Below are positions 14,601 to 21,486 of a stretch of 21,486 nucleotides of DNA, piece after piece. The stretch comes from a virus. How positions within the stretch are numbered: the first letter of the stretch is position 1; the number at the start of each line of letters is the position of its first letter. A program made the position numbers and the translations under genes. The stretch covers positions 1-21,486 of the IMG/VR virus record IMGVR_UViG_3300042522_001785, one strand, 5' to 3'. The notes beneath the pieces are model-generated. The model did no database searches. It was not told the origin of the DNA and saw only the letters and a list, made by a program, of their open reading frames with translations.

Positions 14601-16300
14601 GCTTGGTTATTACTCCCGGTGTTCCATCTGTAGGTGATATTGTTACTAGTATCTACAGATGTGATATATCCGTTACTAACGCCGTTAATAGAACTTAGTA
14701 GTGTATCTCCTCCAGCACCGGAGTTTAAAGTCGATCTAAAGGTCCCAGCAACATGTAAAGTTGACTCGGGATTTGTACGGCCAATGCCAACATTGCCGTT
14801 ACTTACCACTCTAACGTACTCGGAACCTCCCTGACCTAGCGCGATACTACTTGGAGCCCCGTCAGCGTTGAATTCGATGTACCCCTGGTAGGTTACGTCG
14901 GTTACGTTTACGATCTTAGTTGACGCACCAGTCCAGTTCTGCGTGGAAGAGTTCCTGCGCGAGATTACTCGCAGGTAGGAAACGTTGCCACCATTATTAT
15001 GTACAAAATCCGCCAGTGTAACCGTGTCGCCGATATTGGCTCCTAGATTGGGTGCGGAAATAAGTATACCGCTCGAGGTGGTTTCGAGTCGCTTCGTGTT
15101 ATTATGATAGAGCTCAACCGCTCCACCCCGGATCAGCCTTACCGCGCTATGGAAGGAAGTACTTCCAGAATCCACTAGTCTCAGATTAGCTGTTTGACCG
15201 GTGTTGGTGTAGAAATCTACGAATTTATCGCTAACATTGTAGAAGTTAAGTTCACCCCCCAAACTCATATCAGAGGTGGCATTTATGGTCCCAGAGACGT
15301 GGAGAGTGTCAGATGGGTTTGTTATGCCAATGCCAACGTTACCCGTGTTTGTGATCCGCACCTTCTCCGTGGGATCGGAGTCTGTAGTTCTGGTGGAGAA
15401 AGTGAGATAATTTCCGGCTGAAGAATCCTGGTTGTAGGAGTACGCCGAGATAAAAGCTACGTTCTTTCGCGTTCCTACAGTATCCGTAAGCCTAAACCTG
15501 ATTCTGGCCCCTTTAGTGGTGTTGACGCCAGTATTCGCGTTGGTGATTGTCAGATCGGTGTTAGAGGTGGTATCCTCTTGGGTCTCGAATCGCGAGGTAG
15601 GATTGGTTGTGCCTATGCCAACATTTCCCTGCGTAATTTTTACTGGACCCCCACCGCCTTTTATCTCCACACCATAGGTTTCTCCGCTTCCACCGTCAAT
15701 TATAATTCCGGCATTATTTGTTAATTCAATACTGTTTCTTGTACTTTGACCTCCACCACCTCTGAGTAAAATTCGACCACCAGGCCGAAGAATATCTTGA
15801 CCAGAATTAGATATTTCTAAAGAATTAGATGACGATGAAGTTCCTCCAACATATAGAGTGGAGGTAATTATACCAACACCTTGTACATGAAGCTTTTCCT
15901 CTGGGTTCGTAGTACCAATGCCTACATTTCCACCGATCTTTATATTAAGCCGATCAGCAACTCCGCTCTCACGTACTACAAAGGCGCTATCAGCGTTTAG
16001 ATTGCTTGTTACGCTCCATTTGTTGACTCCATTTTCCGACCACCAGATCGCTGGATAGCCCGAACCCGCATCAACACTGATCCCACCATTAGAGGCAGCT
16101 CTTACGTGAAGCGAAGAGATAGGAGACGTGGTGCCAATGCCAACTCGACTAACATCCTCGTCAATAAACAGAGTCCCGCTATCGAAGTTGACATCGCCCC
16201 CGGTCTGGGTAAGCGCCCCTCCTGTGATAGTCAAGTTTGTTGAGGTGTTAACGCTCCCAGGGATAAAAATTGCGTCTACGTCGTTGCCAAGATACGCCAT
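11669..16300 (-). CDS. Giant tail fibre with knob-like modules and C-terminal S74 autochaperone
   Basis: At 1543 residues this is the largest protein in the window. It starts MAYLGNDVDAIFIPGSVNTS, with an opening like that of the other long fibre. Residues about 50-850 are a shaft with nine motifs of the GNVGIGTTNPxxxLHV type. Near residue 1063 comes VWHAGN, common before fibre tips. Two modules follow that resemble pyocin-knob/fibre-tip domains: about 1087-1165 ('FGYRYVQGATNGPGTGG', 'SWYIGLG', 'PYLSVRYNEGNNFTSWRKI') and about 1247-1315 ('SGFYQQSSPTTANGWP', 'YYRSTNGNGGTGWSRV'). The last 109 residues are an S74 chaperone with SDIRLK (Ser1435 and Lys1440 as the expected self-cleavage dyad, codons from 11998 down), FGIIAQEVEKVFPEV, and a long terminal coiled coil (LLEAIKEQQKQIDELREEI). 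It is predicted to form a trimer that cleaves off its own chaperone. GGTAGGGAG upstream supports the start. Confidence 0.9.
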   Translation of the reverse strand: MAYLGNDVDAIFIPGSVNTSTNLTITGGALTQTGGDVNFDSGTLFIDEDVSRVGIGTTSPISSLHVRAASNGGISVDAGSGYPAIWWSENGVNKWSVTSNLNADSAFVVRESGVADRLNIKIGGNVGIGTTNPEEKLHVQGVGIITSTLYVGGTSSSSNSLEISNSGQDILRPGGRILLRGGGGQSTRNSIELTNNAGIIIDGGSGETYGVEIKGGGGPVKITQGNVGIGTTNPTSRFETQEDTTSNTDLTITNANTGVNTTKGARIRFRLTDTVGTRKNVAFISAYSYNQDSSAGNYLTFSTRTTDSDPTEKVRITNTGNVGIGITNPSDTLHVSGTINATSDMSLGGELNFYNVSDKFVDFYTNTGQTANLRLVDSGSTSFHSAVRLIRGGAVELYHNNTKRLETTSSGILISAPNLGANIGDTVTLADFVHNNGGNVSYLRVISRRNSSTQNWTGASTKIVNVTDVTYQGYIEFNADGAPSSIALGQGGSEYVRVVSNGNVGIGRTNPESTLHVAGTFRSTLNSGAGGDTLLSSINGVSNGYITSVDTSNNITYRWNTGSNNQAMMIDASGNVGIGTTPAYKFDVGGGVANIASRTKATTGESLRLSTTDSTDRMELLFSHATNSYWRIQAVEQSVSYRPLVLNNDGGNVGVGTTAPGTKLHIYDNTDSSSVTYTQNASTGTNAFSAFTIRAGSTQAWWWVNSQNRSADGGVSTSTLRNDGGSLRLQATSNDGIFIKGGATHVGIGTENPVTTLDIRGSTAESLYIRRSDIANIYGFMGVSTSNTFRIGSYITGTGWGNIIINDGGGNVGIGTTNPTVRLQVDGAVAASSTGGFLNTTFAINARNPIWRFGNADAYGLSYFQGTAGVSPSAGGDTIGFHFGTATAAASLLQINAGRGIVVNGAQDNIIASESGTSNAWRGVIRSTNSSADRTSFLGTYAGVGGVFCHNHAFSAWADLYVNTVDGTSGGRTIIANTTSVLTTLGTRTNGTTYGGNTAGLTLNSVAEVRSAQTANPPALTFHYEGIATRHLLLNSSGQFNFVSPTSENSGVAVVLVNGNTVWHAGNDGALFNNMGATHTARSSFDATSPSYGFGYRYVQGATNGPGTGGTQFYSWYIGLGSDYGPTGATSYGAMFAVDRNVAVPYLSVRYNEGNNFTSWRKISAGFADSSSRLYSTDSVYSYGSSNPYYGYLTYIGGNSRWRFQVAPATPAAVEVAYADYAGGAASTPYPVFSGDSVDVANITSRIDSGFYQQSSPTTANGWPYNGSWAHLLACTHANDANYYSMQFAASFYANDLYYRSTNGNGGTGWSRVALYNNSFSGDLYANVFRDSNDPTNYYLDPNGSSQLYRVRVGPYAGSTSNGNQAGLEMLNSGGTGDGNVAAISFHCAGSYGVHLHLRHDGYFGAGGWSASTWRWYVNMTNGDMTAAGNVTAYSDIRLKEEIEPLQNSLEKLMQINGVSFRWKDLPEVVGHPGKKDFGIIAQEVEKVFPEVIHQSAHESPDGDPYKTVAYDKLVPVLLEAIKEQQKQIDELREEIKQIRAGR

Positions 16301-16320
16301 AATAAGTACTACTCCCTACC

Positions 16321-16701
16321 TTACGAAGTGATTTCTAGTGCGTTTACGATCACATCAAGTGACGAAGCGGTGTCCGATGTAACCACGATCTTATCCCCTG
16401 CCACCGCGGTGCTATTGTACTCCAGGATAAGTTTCTGACCAGCCATAACCTCCAGGGTGCTCCCGCTAGGAATGGGGATGGCCTTGGCGAGATAGACGTC
16501 ATCCGAAGGCGCTGCCGTAGTGCCAGCGGCAGGCCGATCGATCTGCACGTCCACGTTGATGGGTGTTGCAGCTCTGTTAGCCAGGGAGATGCCGATCACG
16601 ATAGCGGTTTTACCTGTCGCCGCACCCAACTCAACCTGGTAAGCCGTTGTTGGTGTAGTGCCTACTGACGCTTTAGAGTAGGCTTTGAATGTATTTGCCA
16701 T
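16321..16701 (-). CDS. Small virion structural protein (126 aa)
   Basis: This small, low-charge, probably all-beta protein ('YQVELGAATGKTAIVIGISLANRA', 'INVDVQIDRPAAGTTAAPSD', 'IPIPSGSTLEVMAGQKLILE', 'DKIVVTSDTASSLDVIV', quoted in separate pieces) resembles a widespread small structural protein of cyanophages and other tailed phages. It has no cysteine, signal or membrane segment. AGAAGGA lies about 10 bases upstream of the ATG and supports the start. It precedes the giant fibre by about 20 bases. It may decorate the tail or head or bridge fibres to the baseplate, but the exact location is not deducible. Confidence 0.75.
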   Translation of the reverse strand: MANTFKAYSKASVGTTPTTAYQVELGAATGKTAIVIGISLANRAATPINVDVQIDRPAAGTTAAPSDDVYLAKAIPIPSGSTLEVMAGQKLILEYNSTAVAGDKIVVTSDTASSLDVIVNALEITS

Positions 16702-16726
16702 GAGTTATATTTCCTTCTCTACCCTA

Positions 16727-16957
16727 TCAGCCCAACGCGATCGCTAACGCGATGATGTCATCGATTGTCGCGGCGTTAGAAGCTTTAGTATTAACTTCAT
16801 TGATCGCCGCTACAGCGTTTATCTTTGTCAGCGTGGTGAGATTAGTGAGCACTCCCACATCCAACACCTCACCTACGTCACTTACAATGTCGCGCTGAGT
16901 TGTACCCGTTCCAGCACTCAGTCCGTGCCGGACATTAAACTTACGATTTGTCGCCAT
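16727..16957 (-). CDS. Small fibre-like protein (76 aa)
   Basis: The start 'FNVRHGLSAGTGTTQRDIVS' and the segment 'LTNLTTLTKINAVAAINEVN' are typical of phage fibre and appendage proteins, where LTTxxKxxxVxAINE is a short trimerising helix. The protein is therefore probably a small virion component or a connector that oligomerises with larger fibres. It lacks a clear ribosome binding site at the normal distance; GGGGGAAC lies about 13 bases upstream inside a short palindrome. A 48-base gap with TATATAG separates it from the 658-residue gene. Confidence 0.7.
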   Translation of the reverse strand: MATNRKFNVRHGLSAGTGTTQRDIVSDVGEVLDVGVLTNLTTLTKINAVAAINEVNTKASNAATIDDIIALAIALG

Positions 16958-17005
16958 AGTGGGTTCACAGTTCCCCCGAACTATATACTAGTGTGTCTTT
17001 TGACT

Positions 17006-18982
17006 TTAAACTAATATCGCGGTTCGGAGGGATCTGATCGAGACGTTATTGGGTATCCAGGGATGCTTACGGAACGTCAGTCTGCACTCACCTCCGGGCA
17101 TGATCTGAGCATCAAACTCGCCGAATCTCTCAGCTGCTTCCCTCGTGCTCACCGTGCCGTACTGTGTGAGATGAGCTATGGTACCGTTGTGGACGATGAG
17201 TATCTCCGAGACCTCGTAGTCGTCGTTGGGAATGAGGCAGGATATCTGCACCAGGAACTTTGCGGAGCGGTAGGACAGAGCGTCAAAGCTGGCCACCACT
17301 ACAGGATCGAAGATAGTGGATCCAACGGCTGCTGTGGAGACTTTATTCTGTACTTTGGAGTTTGCGTTACCATCGTAGAGAAACTCGTACCCTCCAAACT
17401 TTACGTTAGAGGCTAGAGCTAGCTCCAGAATGCCCCCGGCCGCAACTCTGATCTGGAATGAGTCGTAGTCGAGGCGGTGGGCAGTGGCGATATTGTCACT
17501 GTCCCCCACCCACACGTACCCTTCCGGCAGAGGAGGCTGACCCGTAAACGCTGACGGGTTGTTTACTACGACGGAGCCAAGAGTTGCGTTCTGTCGGACC
17601 AAAACTGCGATGGCCTGAATGCCCTCCCCAACAGCCGGAGGAGGCGTAAATGTCAAACCGCCATTAGCTCCGACGTAGAGCACTCTGCCCTCATCGGCTG
17701 GTGAAGCTCCGTTCGAGCCGGGGAGAGATGCCGTGTTGAGGTTATCTATACGCCCTAGAAACACAACATAACCCTTAGCGCCTGGTGCGATAGCCTCCTT
17801 GGCTACCGCGACAGCGGGCATGGTGGCAGGATCGTTGCTCTTCGACAGGCCGACTTTGGCCACTTTGCTCAGAGCATCGTACCCTACCACGTACACCGGC
17901 GACCCAGCTGGAATAGCCTCAGTAGTAGAGGAGTTCTTAGCCTCGATAGACAAACCGGGTCCCTCCGGCTCTATCAGAGTGTTGCCATTGCGGGCAAAGA
18001 TGCGAAGGTTACCATTTACCGGGTTATGATACACATCCCAATGGCCATCTTCGATCTGCCCGTCCGCGGGAGCAAATCTCAGATCCTTGTACGCAAAATT
18101 CCCAGTGGCGAAGTAGTTTGCCTCAGCGTCAATCTCGATCTCCTCGTACGGGGCGAGGTAGACGTTTCCGGTAGAGGTGATTGCGGTAGAACCGTTGGAG
18201 CTGAGCTGGAAGGTGTCGTTGGTGGCGTTGAGGATGTAGTAGTCGCCTGTCGCCACGGGACTGGGTGTAGTCTCATCGGCCAGCTCCGGGTACACATACA
18301 CCCTCTCGCCACTGAACATGCCATGGGCTACGTACGTGAAGACGTTACTCGTGACAGAGTCGGTCTGGAAGGGAGTCATGGTCTGGGAGACCAGGCTCAC
18401 TCCACTCGAGCTTACATCCAACTGAGCGGCGTTGACGGTTACGCCATTGGCGAACTCGTTTCCCTCGTTTATTATGAGTCGGTTTCCTGAAATGGTCGAC
18501 AGACCACGAAGGGCGGTTTTGTTATTGATCTTGAGGCGAGTGCGATCAGTGTGGATGTAATCCGATCCGTCAGTTGCGTCCTTGAACTGATCGAGGTAAT
18601 CGTCCACTCTACCGTACACATCTCCAACCTCGATCCAAGCGCCCGCTCCGGAGTTTGCCGCTTGATTCCACACTTTGAGCAGGTACTTATCCACCCCGGC
18701 CGAAGTATCCACCCAGGCCTCGCCGTTAGACAGCGCCACTGGAAACCCGTAATTGCTAGCCGTGGAGTTAGGAGCCGCTGAACCGAAGTGGATGGGCCCA
18801 ATCTTCCTAATCCGCCTATTCCCCTGGTCGTCGAGGTCGCGGATGAAGAGCCCCGGCTCGTTAGTGTTGAAGTTTACGGCTAACTCACCATCCTCCAAGT
18901 CATAGACCTGAGGACGCTTAGTGAAGACGGGCGAGCGTCTTAGGCGAACCTTGTCGCGTGGGGGAGTGGGAGTCTGAGTCAT
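17006..18982 (-). CDS. Multi-domain fibre or baseplate-associated structural protein (658 aa)
   Basis: This looks like a mosaic virion protein. Residues about 19-66 ('FTKRPQVYDLEDGELAVNFN', then EPGLFIRD and IRKIGPIHFG) form an N-terminal attachment module of the kind seen in phage tropism or fibre proteins. Residues about 206-275 ('FTYVAHGMFSGERVYVYPEL', 'YYILNATNDTFQLSS') are a small beta domain. Residues about 355-475 ('IPAGSPVYVVGYD', 'MPAVAVAKEAI', 'GRVLYVGANGGLTFTPP') are a fibre-type beta domain. Residues about 560-658 ('SAKFLVQISCLIPNDDYEVS', 'EILIVHNGTIAHLTQYG', 'FGEFDAQIMPGGECRLTF') match a C-terminal domain common in cyanophage structural proteins. It probably forms part of the tail or a fibre hub. 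The end of the gene provides the TTTAAA of the following gap. TAAAGTAAGAT precedes the ATG as a modest ribosome binding site. Confidence 0.8.
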   Translation of the reverse strand: MTQTPTPPRDKVRLRRSPVFTKRPQVYDLEDGELAVNFNTNEPGLFIRDLDDQGNRRIRKIGPIHFGSAAPNSTASNYGFPVALSNGEAWVDTSAGVDKYLLKVWNQAANSGAGAWIEVGDVYGRVDDYLDQFKDATDGSDYIHTDRTRLKINNKTALRGLSTISGNRLIINEGNEFANGVTVNAAQLDVSSSGVSLVSQTMTPFQTDSVTSNVFTYVAHGMFSGERVYVYPELADETTPSPVATGDYYILNATNDTFQLSSNGSTAITSTGNVYLAPYEEIEIDAEANYFATGNFAYKDLRFAPADGQIEDGHWDVYHNPVNGNLRIFARNGNTLIEPEGPGLSIEAKNSSTTEAIPAGSPVYVVGYDALSKVAKVGLSKSNDPATMPAVAVAKEAIAPGAKGYVVFLGRIDNLNTASLPGSNGASPADEGRVLYVGANGGLTFTPPPAVGEGIQAIAVLVRQNATLGSVVVNNPSAFTGQPPLPEGYVWVGDSDNIATAHRLDYDSFQIRVAAGGILELALASNVKFGGYEFLYDGNANSKVQNKVSTAAVGSTIFDPVVVASFDALSYRSAKFLVQISCLIPNDDYEVSEILIVHNGTIAHLTQYGTVSTREAAERFGEFDAQIMPGGECRLTFRKHPWIPNNVSIRSLRTAILV

Positions 18983-19012
18983 ATCTTACTTTAACCCTAG
19001 AACCGCCCTGGC

Positions 19013-19852
19013 TTAGTAAACAAGGCAGTCGATGTCGTAAGCGTCATCCTCGCCCTGCTGGATGTTATCGATAACCTCGACAATATAATCCTCCATGTAC
19101 TTCTTGTTCACAGCGTCTAGAAGGTGGATGGGGTCGGCCACGCCACTAATCCGGCGGATATTGGCGTCAAGAGCAGGTCTCCAGCTCTCGATGTTCTGCC
19201 CTACCACCAGGTGACCATAGAACTCCACTCGGCCCGACGTTCTCACTCGACCAACCGAATTGGACTGATTGTCTACCCAGTGCTGGATGGTGGTAATGTC
19301 AGAGTCGGTTGAGGCGATGAGGGTGAGAGGGACGGCCTCATTGGCCCCAGGGGAGATGGTGTTATCGGCTGTTGAGGCTGGTTGCTTAAGAACGAATCCG
19401 TCGCCTACCTCAACAGAGGCGATGAGCGTATCTACCTGACTCTTACTGTATGTCTGGGATCTATTATAGTAGTTCTGAGCAAGGTAGGAGAGGATGCTAT
19501 CGTACGAAGCTGAGACTTTCGCATCCACCTCGGCCTCAGTAATAAACTGAACTAGAGAAACGCCGATCTCCGACTCCAGGTCGGCGAACTTGGCGTCCAC
19601 TTCGGCTTTGGTGTATACCGAAGAGATATCCGCCTTAGTCTTGAGCAGGCGATGGATATCGGATTTGGTGTAAAAATCCTGTAGGTTTGCCTCGCCCGTG
19701 GCCGAGCGAGTCTTGGAGTAGACGTTAGGACTCGATGAGAAGGACTGGGTCTGTGAGGTATTAAGCGCTTCCTGGGAGGTAGGTAGAACGCGACTGATTC
19801 CGCTATCACCGCAGGATGAGCTACTTCCTCCACCTCCGAATACTTTTGCCAT
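19013..19852 (-). CDS. Fibre-like protein with YTKxEVD repeats (279 aa)
   Basis: After a Gly/Ser-rich start with one cysteine, four repeats resembling the phage fibre 'YTKAEVDxxL' motif appear: FYTKSDIHRLL (60-70), VYTKAEVDAKF (79-89), FITEAEVDAKV (103-113) and TYSKSQVDTLI (134-144). These form trimeric coiled-coil or beta-helix shafts in tail fibres. Near the C-terminus 'ISGVADPIHLLDAVNKKYME' (235-254) matches the 'adPxxxxDAVNKxY' motif typical of fibre ends. It is probably a trimeric tail fibre or baseplate protein. AGGAGGA 9-10 bases upstream gives a strong ribosome binding site, and this site begins at the stop codon of the 353-residue gene, so translation is likely coupled. Confidence 0.8.
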   Translation of the reverse strand: MAKVFGGGGSSSSCGDSGISRVLPTSQEALNTSQTQSFSSSPNVYSKTRSATGEANLQDFYTKSDIHRLLKTKADISSVYTKAEVDAKFADLESEIGVSLVQFITEAEVDAKVSASYDSILSYLAQNYYNRSQTYSKSQVDTLIASVEVGDGFVLKQPASTADNTISPGANEAVPLTLIASTDSDITTIQHWVDNQSNSVGRVRTSGRVEFYGHLVVGQNIESWRPALDANIRRISGVADPIHLLDAVNKKYMEDYIVEVIDNIQQGEDDAYDIDCLVY

Positions 19853-19864
19853 CTACTAATCCTC

Positions 19865-20926
19865 CTATTGTGGTTGGTTTAGGGCGTCTATTTCCGCCTG
19901 TGTTAGGACTCTAGGAGGTGCTACTACCTCCACTTTTTCGTTAAGTGACTGCGTTTGAGGCTTCAGTCTGTAGGGGACTGGGACTTCGACAAAGTGGCCT
20001 TTAGACCCAATCTCAACCACGTCGTAACCTAGCGCAGGCTCCTTCTTCCTCTGGTACTCGAGGCACTTATTACGCCCTGTAGGTGCGCAGTAGATCTTCT
20101 GCCACAAAGTGCTTCTAGGATCGAAGACGGACTGGGTTCTCAGAGTTTCCTCAGTAGCCGGGATGTTCTGCTTAGCAATATAGACGCAGATGACATCCTC
20201 GCATTCCCCGCTGACTAGGACGATGTCTCCAGCCCTGTAGAAGAAGTCCCTGCGGATCCTAGCGCTGTCCCACTCATCCGAGGACTTTAGATCGAGGCAG
20301 TTCTGCAGATCGTTTAGAGTCAGACCCTGCTGCACGCAGGATTCAAGGCTCTGGGTCTTAAGCGCTTCGTCCCAACTCCGGCTATATTTTCCCCACTCGG
20401 TATCAAAAAGCTTTAACTCGTAGAAATCGTAGCGCTCCAGCAGTTCCTCGATGGAGGGTACCCCAGCCGGTTCCGTCGTCTCCACGTGGCAGATTTTATT
20501 CCATTTGGAGTAGTCGAACGCTCCGGTAATCGCGAGGATGTCCTCGTCCGCTTCGTAAAGGCTTACTCTGTACCCGTCGTCTTCTATGAGCAGGACTCTT
20601 GATCCCTCGGTATACGCCACTAAAGCTCTGTACTGCGCGACGCTCCACTTATCGTCTGTCCCTGACAGCAGAAGGTTAGGTGTTAGACTACTAATCTGCC
20701 AGGGGAACTCGATGTCCCCCCATGACTTATATAGTCCTTTCTGCGGATTGTAAATACTGTAAGTGCTAAAGAGCCGCTCGATGCTCATGCCGCAAGTGTT
20801 AATACTTGCTCTGGAGCAGCTCTTATCCGCCACTTCGGCTATCCCACCAGCCTCCTCGATGGCGTCCTTCTGATCTTCCGAGGGTTGCTCAAAGCACCCC
20901 CTAAAGTAGAGGTTGGAGAGCGTCAT
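19865..20926 (-). CDS. Cysteine-rich virion protein with two possible CBM5/12-like modules (353 aa)
   Basis: I do not recognise the whole protein. Two stretches follow the pattern of small chitin-binding-type (CBM5/12) modules, with Tyr, a Gly-Asp or Gly-Ser turn, a second Tyr and a Trp: residues about 104-147 (AYTEGSRVLLIEDDGYRVS, then LYEADEDI and YSKWNKICHV) and 230-280 (YRAGDIVLVSGECEDVICVY, then IAKQNIPA and LWQKIYC). Ten cysteines occur (11, 37, 45, 146, 197, 210, 242, 247, 280, 288), unusual for its neighbours. The C-terminus is proline-rich and ends in a short helix. It lies in the structural operon between a tube-like protein and a fibre-like protein, so it is probably on the virion and may bind glycans. 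GAGGT lies about 8 bases before the ATG. The module assignment is tentative. Confidence 0.65.
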   Translation of the reverse strand: MTLSNLYFRGCFEQPSEDQKDAIEEAGGIAEVADKSCSRASINTCGMSIERLFSTYSIYNPQKGLYKSWGDIEFPWQISSLTPNLLLSGTDDKWSVAQYRALVAYTEGSRVLLIEDDGYRVSLYEADEDILAITGAFDYSKWNKICHVETTEPAGVPSIEELLERYDFYELKLFDTEWGKYSRSWDEALKTQSLESCVQQGLTLNDLQNCLDLKSSDEWDSARIRRDFFYRAGDIVLVSGECEDVICVYIAKQNIPATEETLRTQSVFDPRSTLWQKIYCAPTGRNKCLEYQRKKEPALGYDVVEIGSKGHFVEVPVPYRLKPQTQSLNEKVEVVAPPRVLTQAEIDALNQPQ

Positions 20927-20949
20927 ACTTCAACCTCACCGTGTTAGGA

Positions 20950-21378
20950 TCAGTTGTATGTGAAGGTATCCATCACGAACGTTAGTTCGAGAGTGGAAAC
21001 GTTAGAGGAGGTACGGTCAGCGGCTCCGAAGTTCAGGCTTGTCATCTGAGCATCAGGGATAGTGATCGTGCGCTGGCCGACGGGCTGGGGATCCTCTCCG
21101 CAGGAGACAGGAGTGATGGTCAGGGTCACAAATTCGCAACCGTAAGCCTTCCAGAAGTCGACGATGTCGGCGTGCTTCTCAGGATCGAAAGGCACAGTCA
21201 CTGTTACCTCGGAGAGTGTGCGAGGGCCGCGAAGGTTGAAGATACGTCCGCGAACGCCGTCGGCGTACTGGGATGTCCCGGCGGTATCACGGATTCCGCT
21301 GAAGTTGGTGAAGTAGTGCTGGAAAGGGGACGCTTGGATCCAGAACTGCGACTGAGTTACCGGCTTGTAAGAGAGCAT
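20950..21378 (-). CDS. Virion structural protein, possibly tail-tube-like (142 aa)
   Basis: This small beta-rich protein contains 'TVPFDPEKHADIVDFWKAYG', 'CEFVTLTITPVSCG' and 'MTSLNFGAADRTSSNVSTLE', with an aromatic C-terminus. Its size and pattern recall proteins of tail tube or minor tail type in cyanophages, but I cannot assign a specific T4 counterpart. Two cysteines (in YGCEF and VSCG) are present. No clear ribosome binding site precedes the ATG. A TTTAAATA element, resembling the T4-like late promoter, lies 31-38 bases upstream, which would make this the first gene of a late transcript. Confidence 0.7.
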   Translation of the reverse strand: MLSYKPVTQSQFWIQASPFQHYFTNFSGIRDTAGTSQYADGVRGRIFNLRGPRTLSEVTVTVPFDPEKHADIVDFWKAYGCEFVTLTITPVSCGEDPQPVGQRTITIPDAQMTSLNFGAADRTSSNVSTLELTFVMDTFTYN

Positions 21379-21408
21379 GGCAGGATAGCTACACTAATAT
21401 CTAACCAG

Positions 21409-21416
21409 TATTTAAA
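21409..21416 (-). promoter_or_regulatory. Candidate phage late promoter
   Basis: On the minus strand this reads TTTAAATA, one base different from the T4-type late promoter TATAAATA. It lies in the 57-base gap before the 142-residue gene, at a distance that would leave a leader of roughly 25 bases. No -35 element is expected for such promoters. Short AT-rich words arise easily, so the call is tentative. Confidence 0.3.
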
Positions 21417-21435
21417 CTAAGCCCACCTGGCCAAA

Positions 21436-21486
21436 TTACATAAAGTACGGAGCAAACCACTTCCAGTAACCGGCCCTTCTGCAATC
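21436..21486 (-). CDS. C-terminal end of an upstream gene
   Basis: Reading in from the right edge, 16 codons followed by TAA are open: DCRRAGYWKWFAPYFM. The aromatic- and basic-rich ending looks like real coding sequence, and the stop is followed by a 57-base gap before the next gene, in line with the layout of the operon. The protein cannot be identified from so few residues; a structural phage protein is likely by position. Confidence 0.5.
   Translation of the reverse strand, partial: DCRRAGYWKWFAPYFM

Noticed and set aside
17006-18982. The 658-residue protein as a retroelement-diversified tropism determinant.
   Set aside because: Only the N-terminal module is reminiscent; the C-terminus is a conserved cyanophage domain without a variable lectin-type end.
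303-21420. Open frames on the plus strand of 60-154 codons.
   Set aside because: All lie opposite well-supported minus-strand genes, lack recognisable motifs and consistent ribosome binding sites, and mostly reflect antisense of repetitive fibre codons.

Overview
The window reads as part of the late structural region of a tailed phage, most likely a T4-like cyanomyovirus of marine picocyanobacteria. Every supportable gene lies on the minus strand, so transcription runs from the right end to the left end. The genes are packed with gaps of 0 to about 60 bases. The cyanophage assignment rests on recognised protein signatures: fibres built from repeated GNVGIGTTxPxxKLHV motifs, the N-terminal 'LGGVLQEPG..Y' and 'TTTINSTTLTVDDKNI' modules, C-terminal S74 (endosialidase-type) chaperone domains, a PF16778-type tail assembly chaperone, and LamG proteins with the 'SGL....DAAN' start. 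I see no tRNA, integrase, insertion sequence, CRISPR array, reverse transcriptase or host metabolic gene.

Right part (21486 to about 16321, the start of the run): the last 16 codons of an upstream gene; a 142-residue virion protein; a 353-residue cysteine-rich protein with two possible carbohydrate-binding modules; a 279-residue fibre-like protein with YTKxEVD repeats; a 658-residue multi-domain fibre or baseplate-associated protein; and two small structural proteins of 76 and 126 residues.

Middle part (16300 to 9354): a giant 1543-residue fibre with nine GNVGIGTT-type repeats, two knob-like modules and a C-terminal S74 autochaperone; a 132-residue small protein; a 468-residue beta-propeller adhesin carrying a phage-type N-terminal anchor; and a 151-residue tail fibre assembly chaperone.

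Left part (9307 to 1): a 1152-residue fibre with a different C-terminal 'HP...LRYGSLEGPE' domain; a LamG-type adhesin; a fibrinogen-C-terminal-like protein; two small unknown proteins of 69 and 111 residues; a second LamG-type adhesin; a short 441-residue fibre with an S74 domain; and the first 157 codons of another fibre that runs off the left edge.

Taken together this looks like a dense host-recognition locus. Several unrelated binding folds (jelly-roll/LamG, fibrinogen-like, beta-propeller, knob-like modules and variable fibre shafts) sit in one late transcription unit beside their folding helpers. AT-rich islands fall inside the putative binding parts while anchors and chaperones are GC-richer. 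Short recurring DNA words at the repeat motifs and a nearly identical leader before two fibre genes suggest assembly by modular exchange. The most unusual item is the fibrinogen-like protein at 3827-4555. All functions are inferred from sequence pattern recognition; no database search was run.
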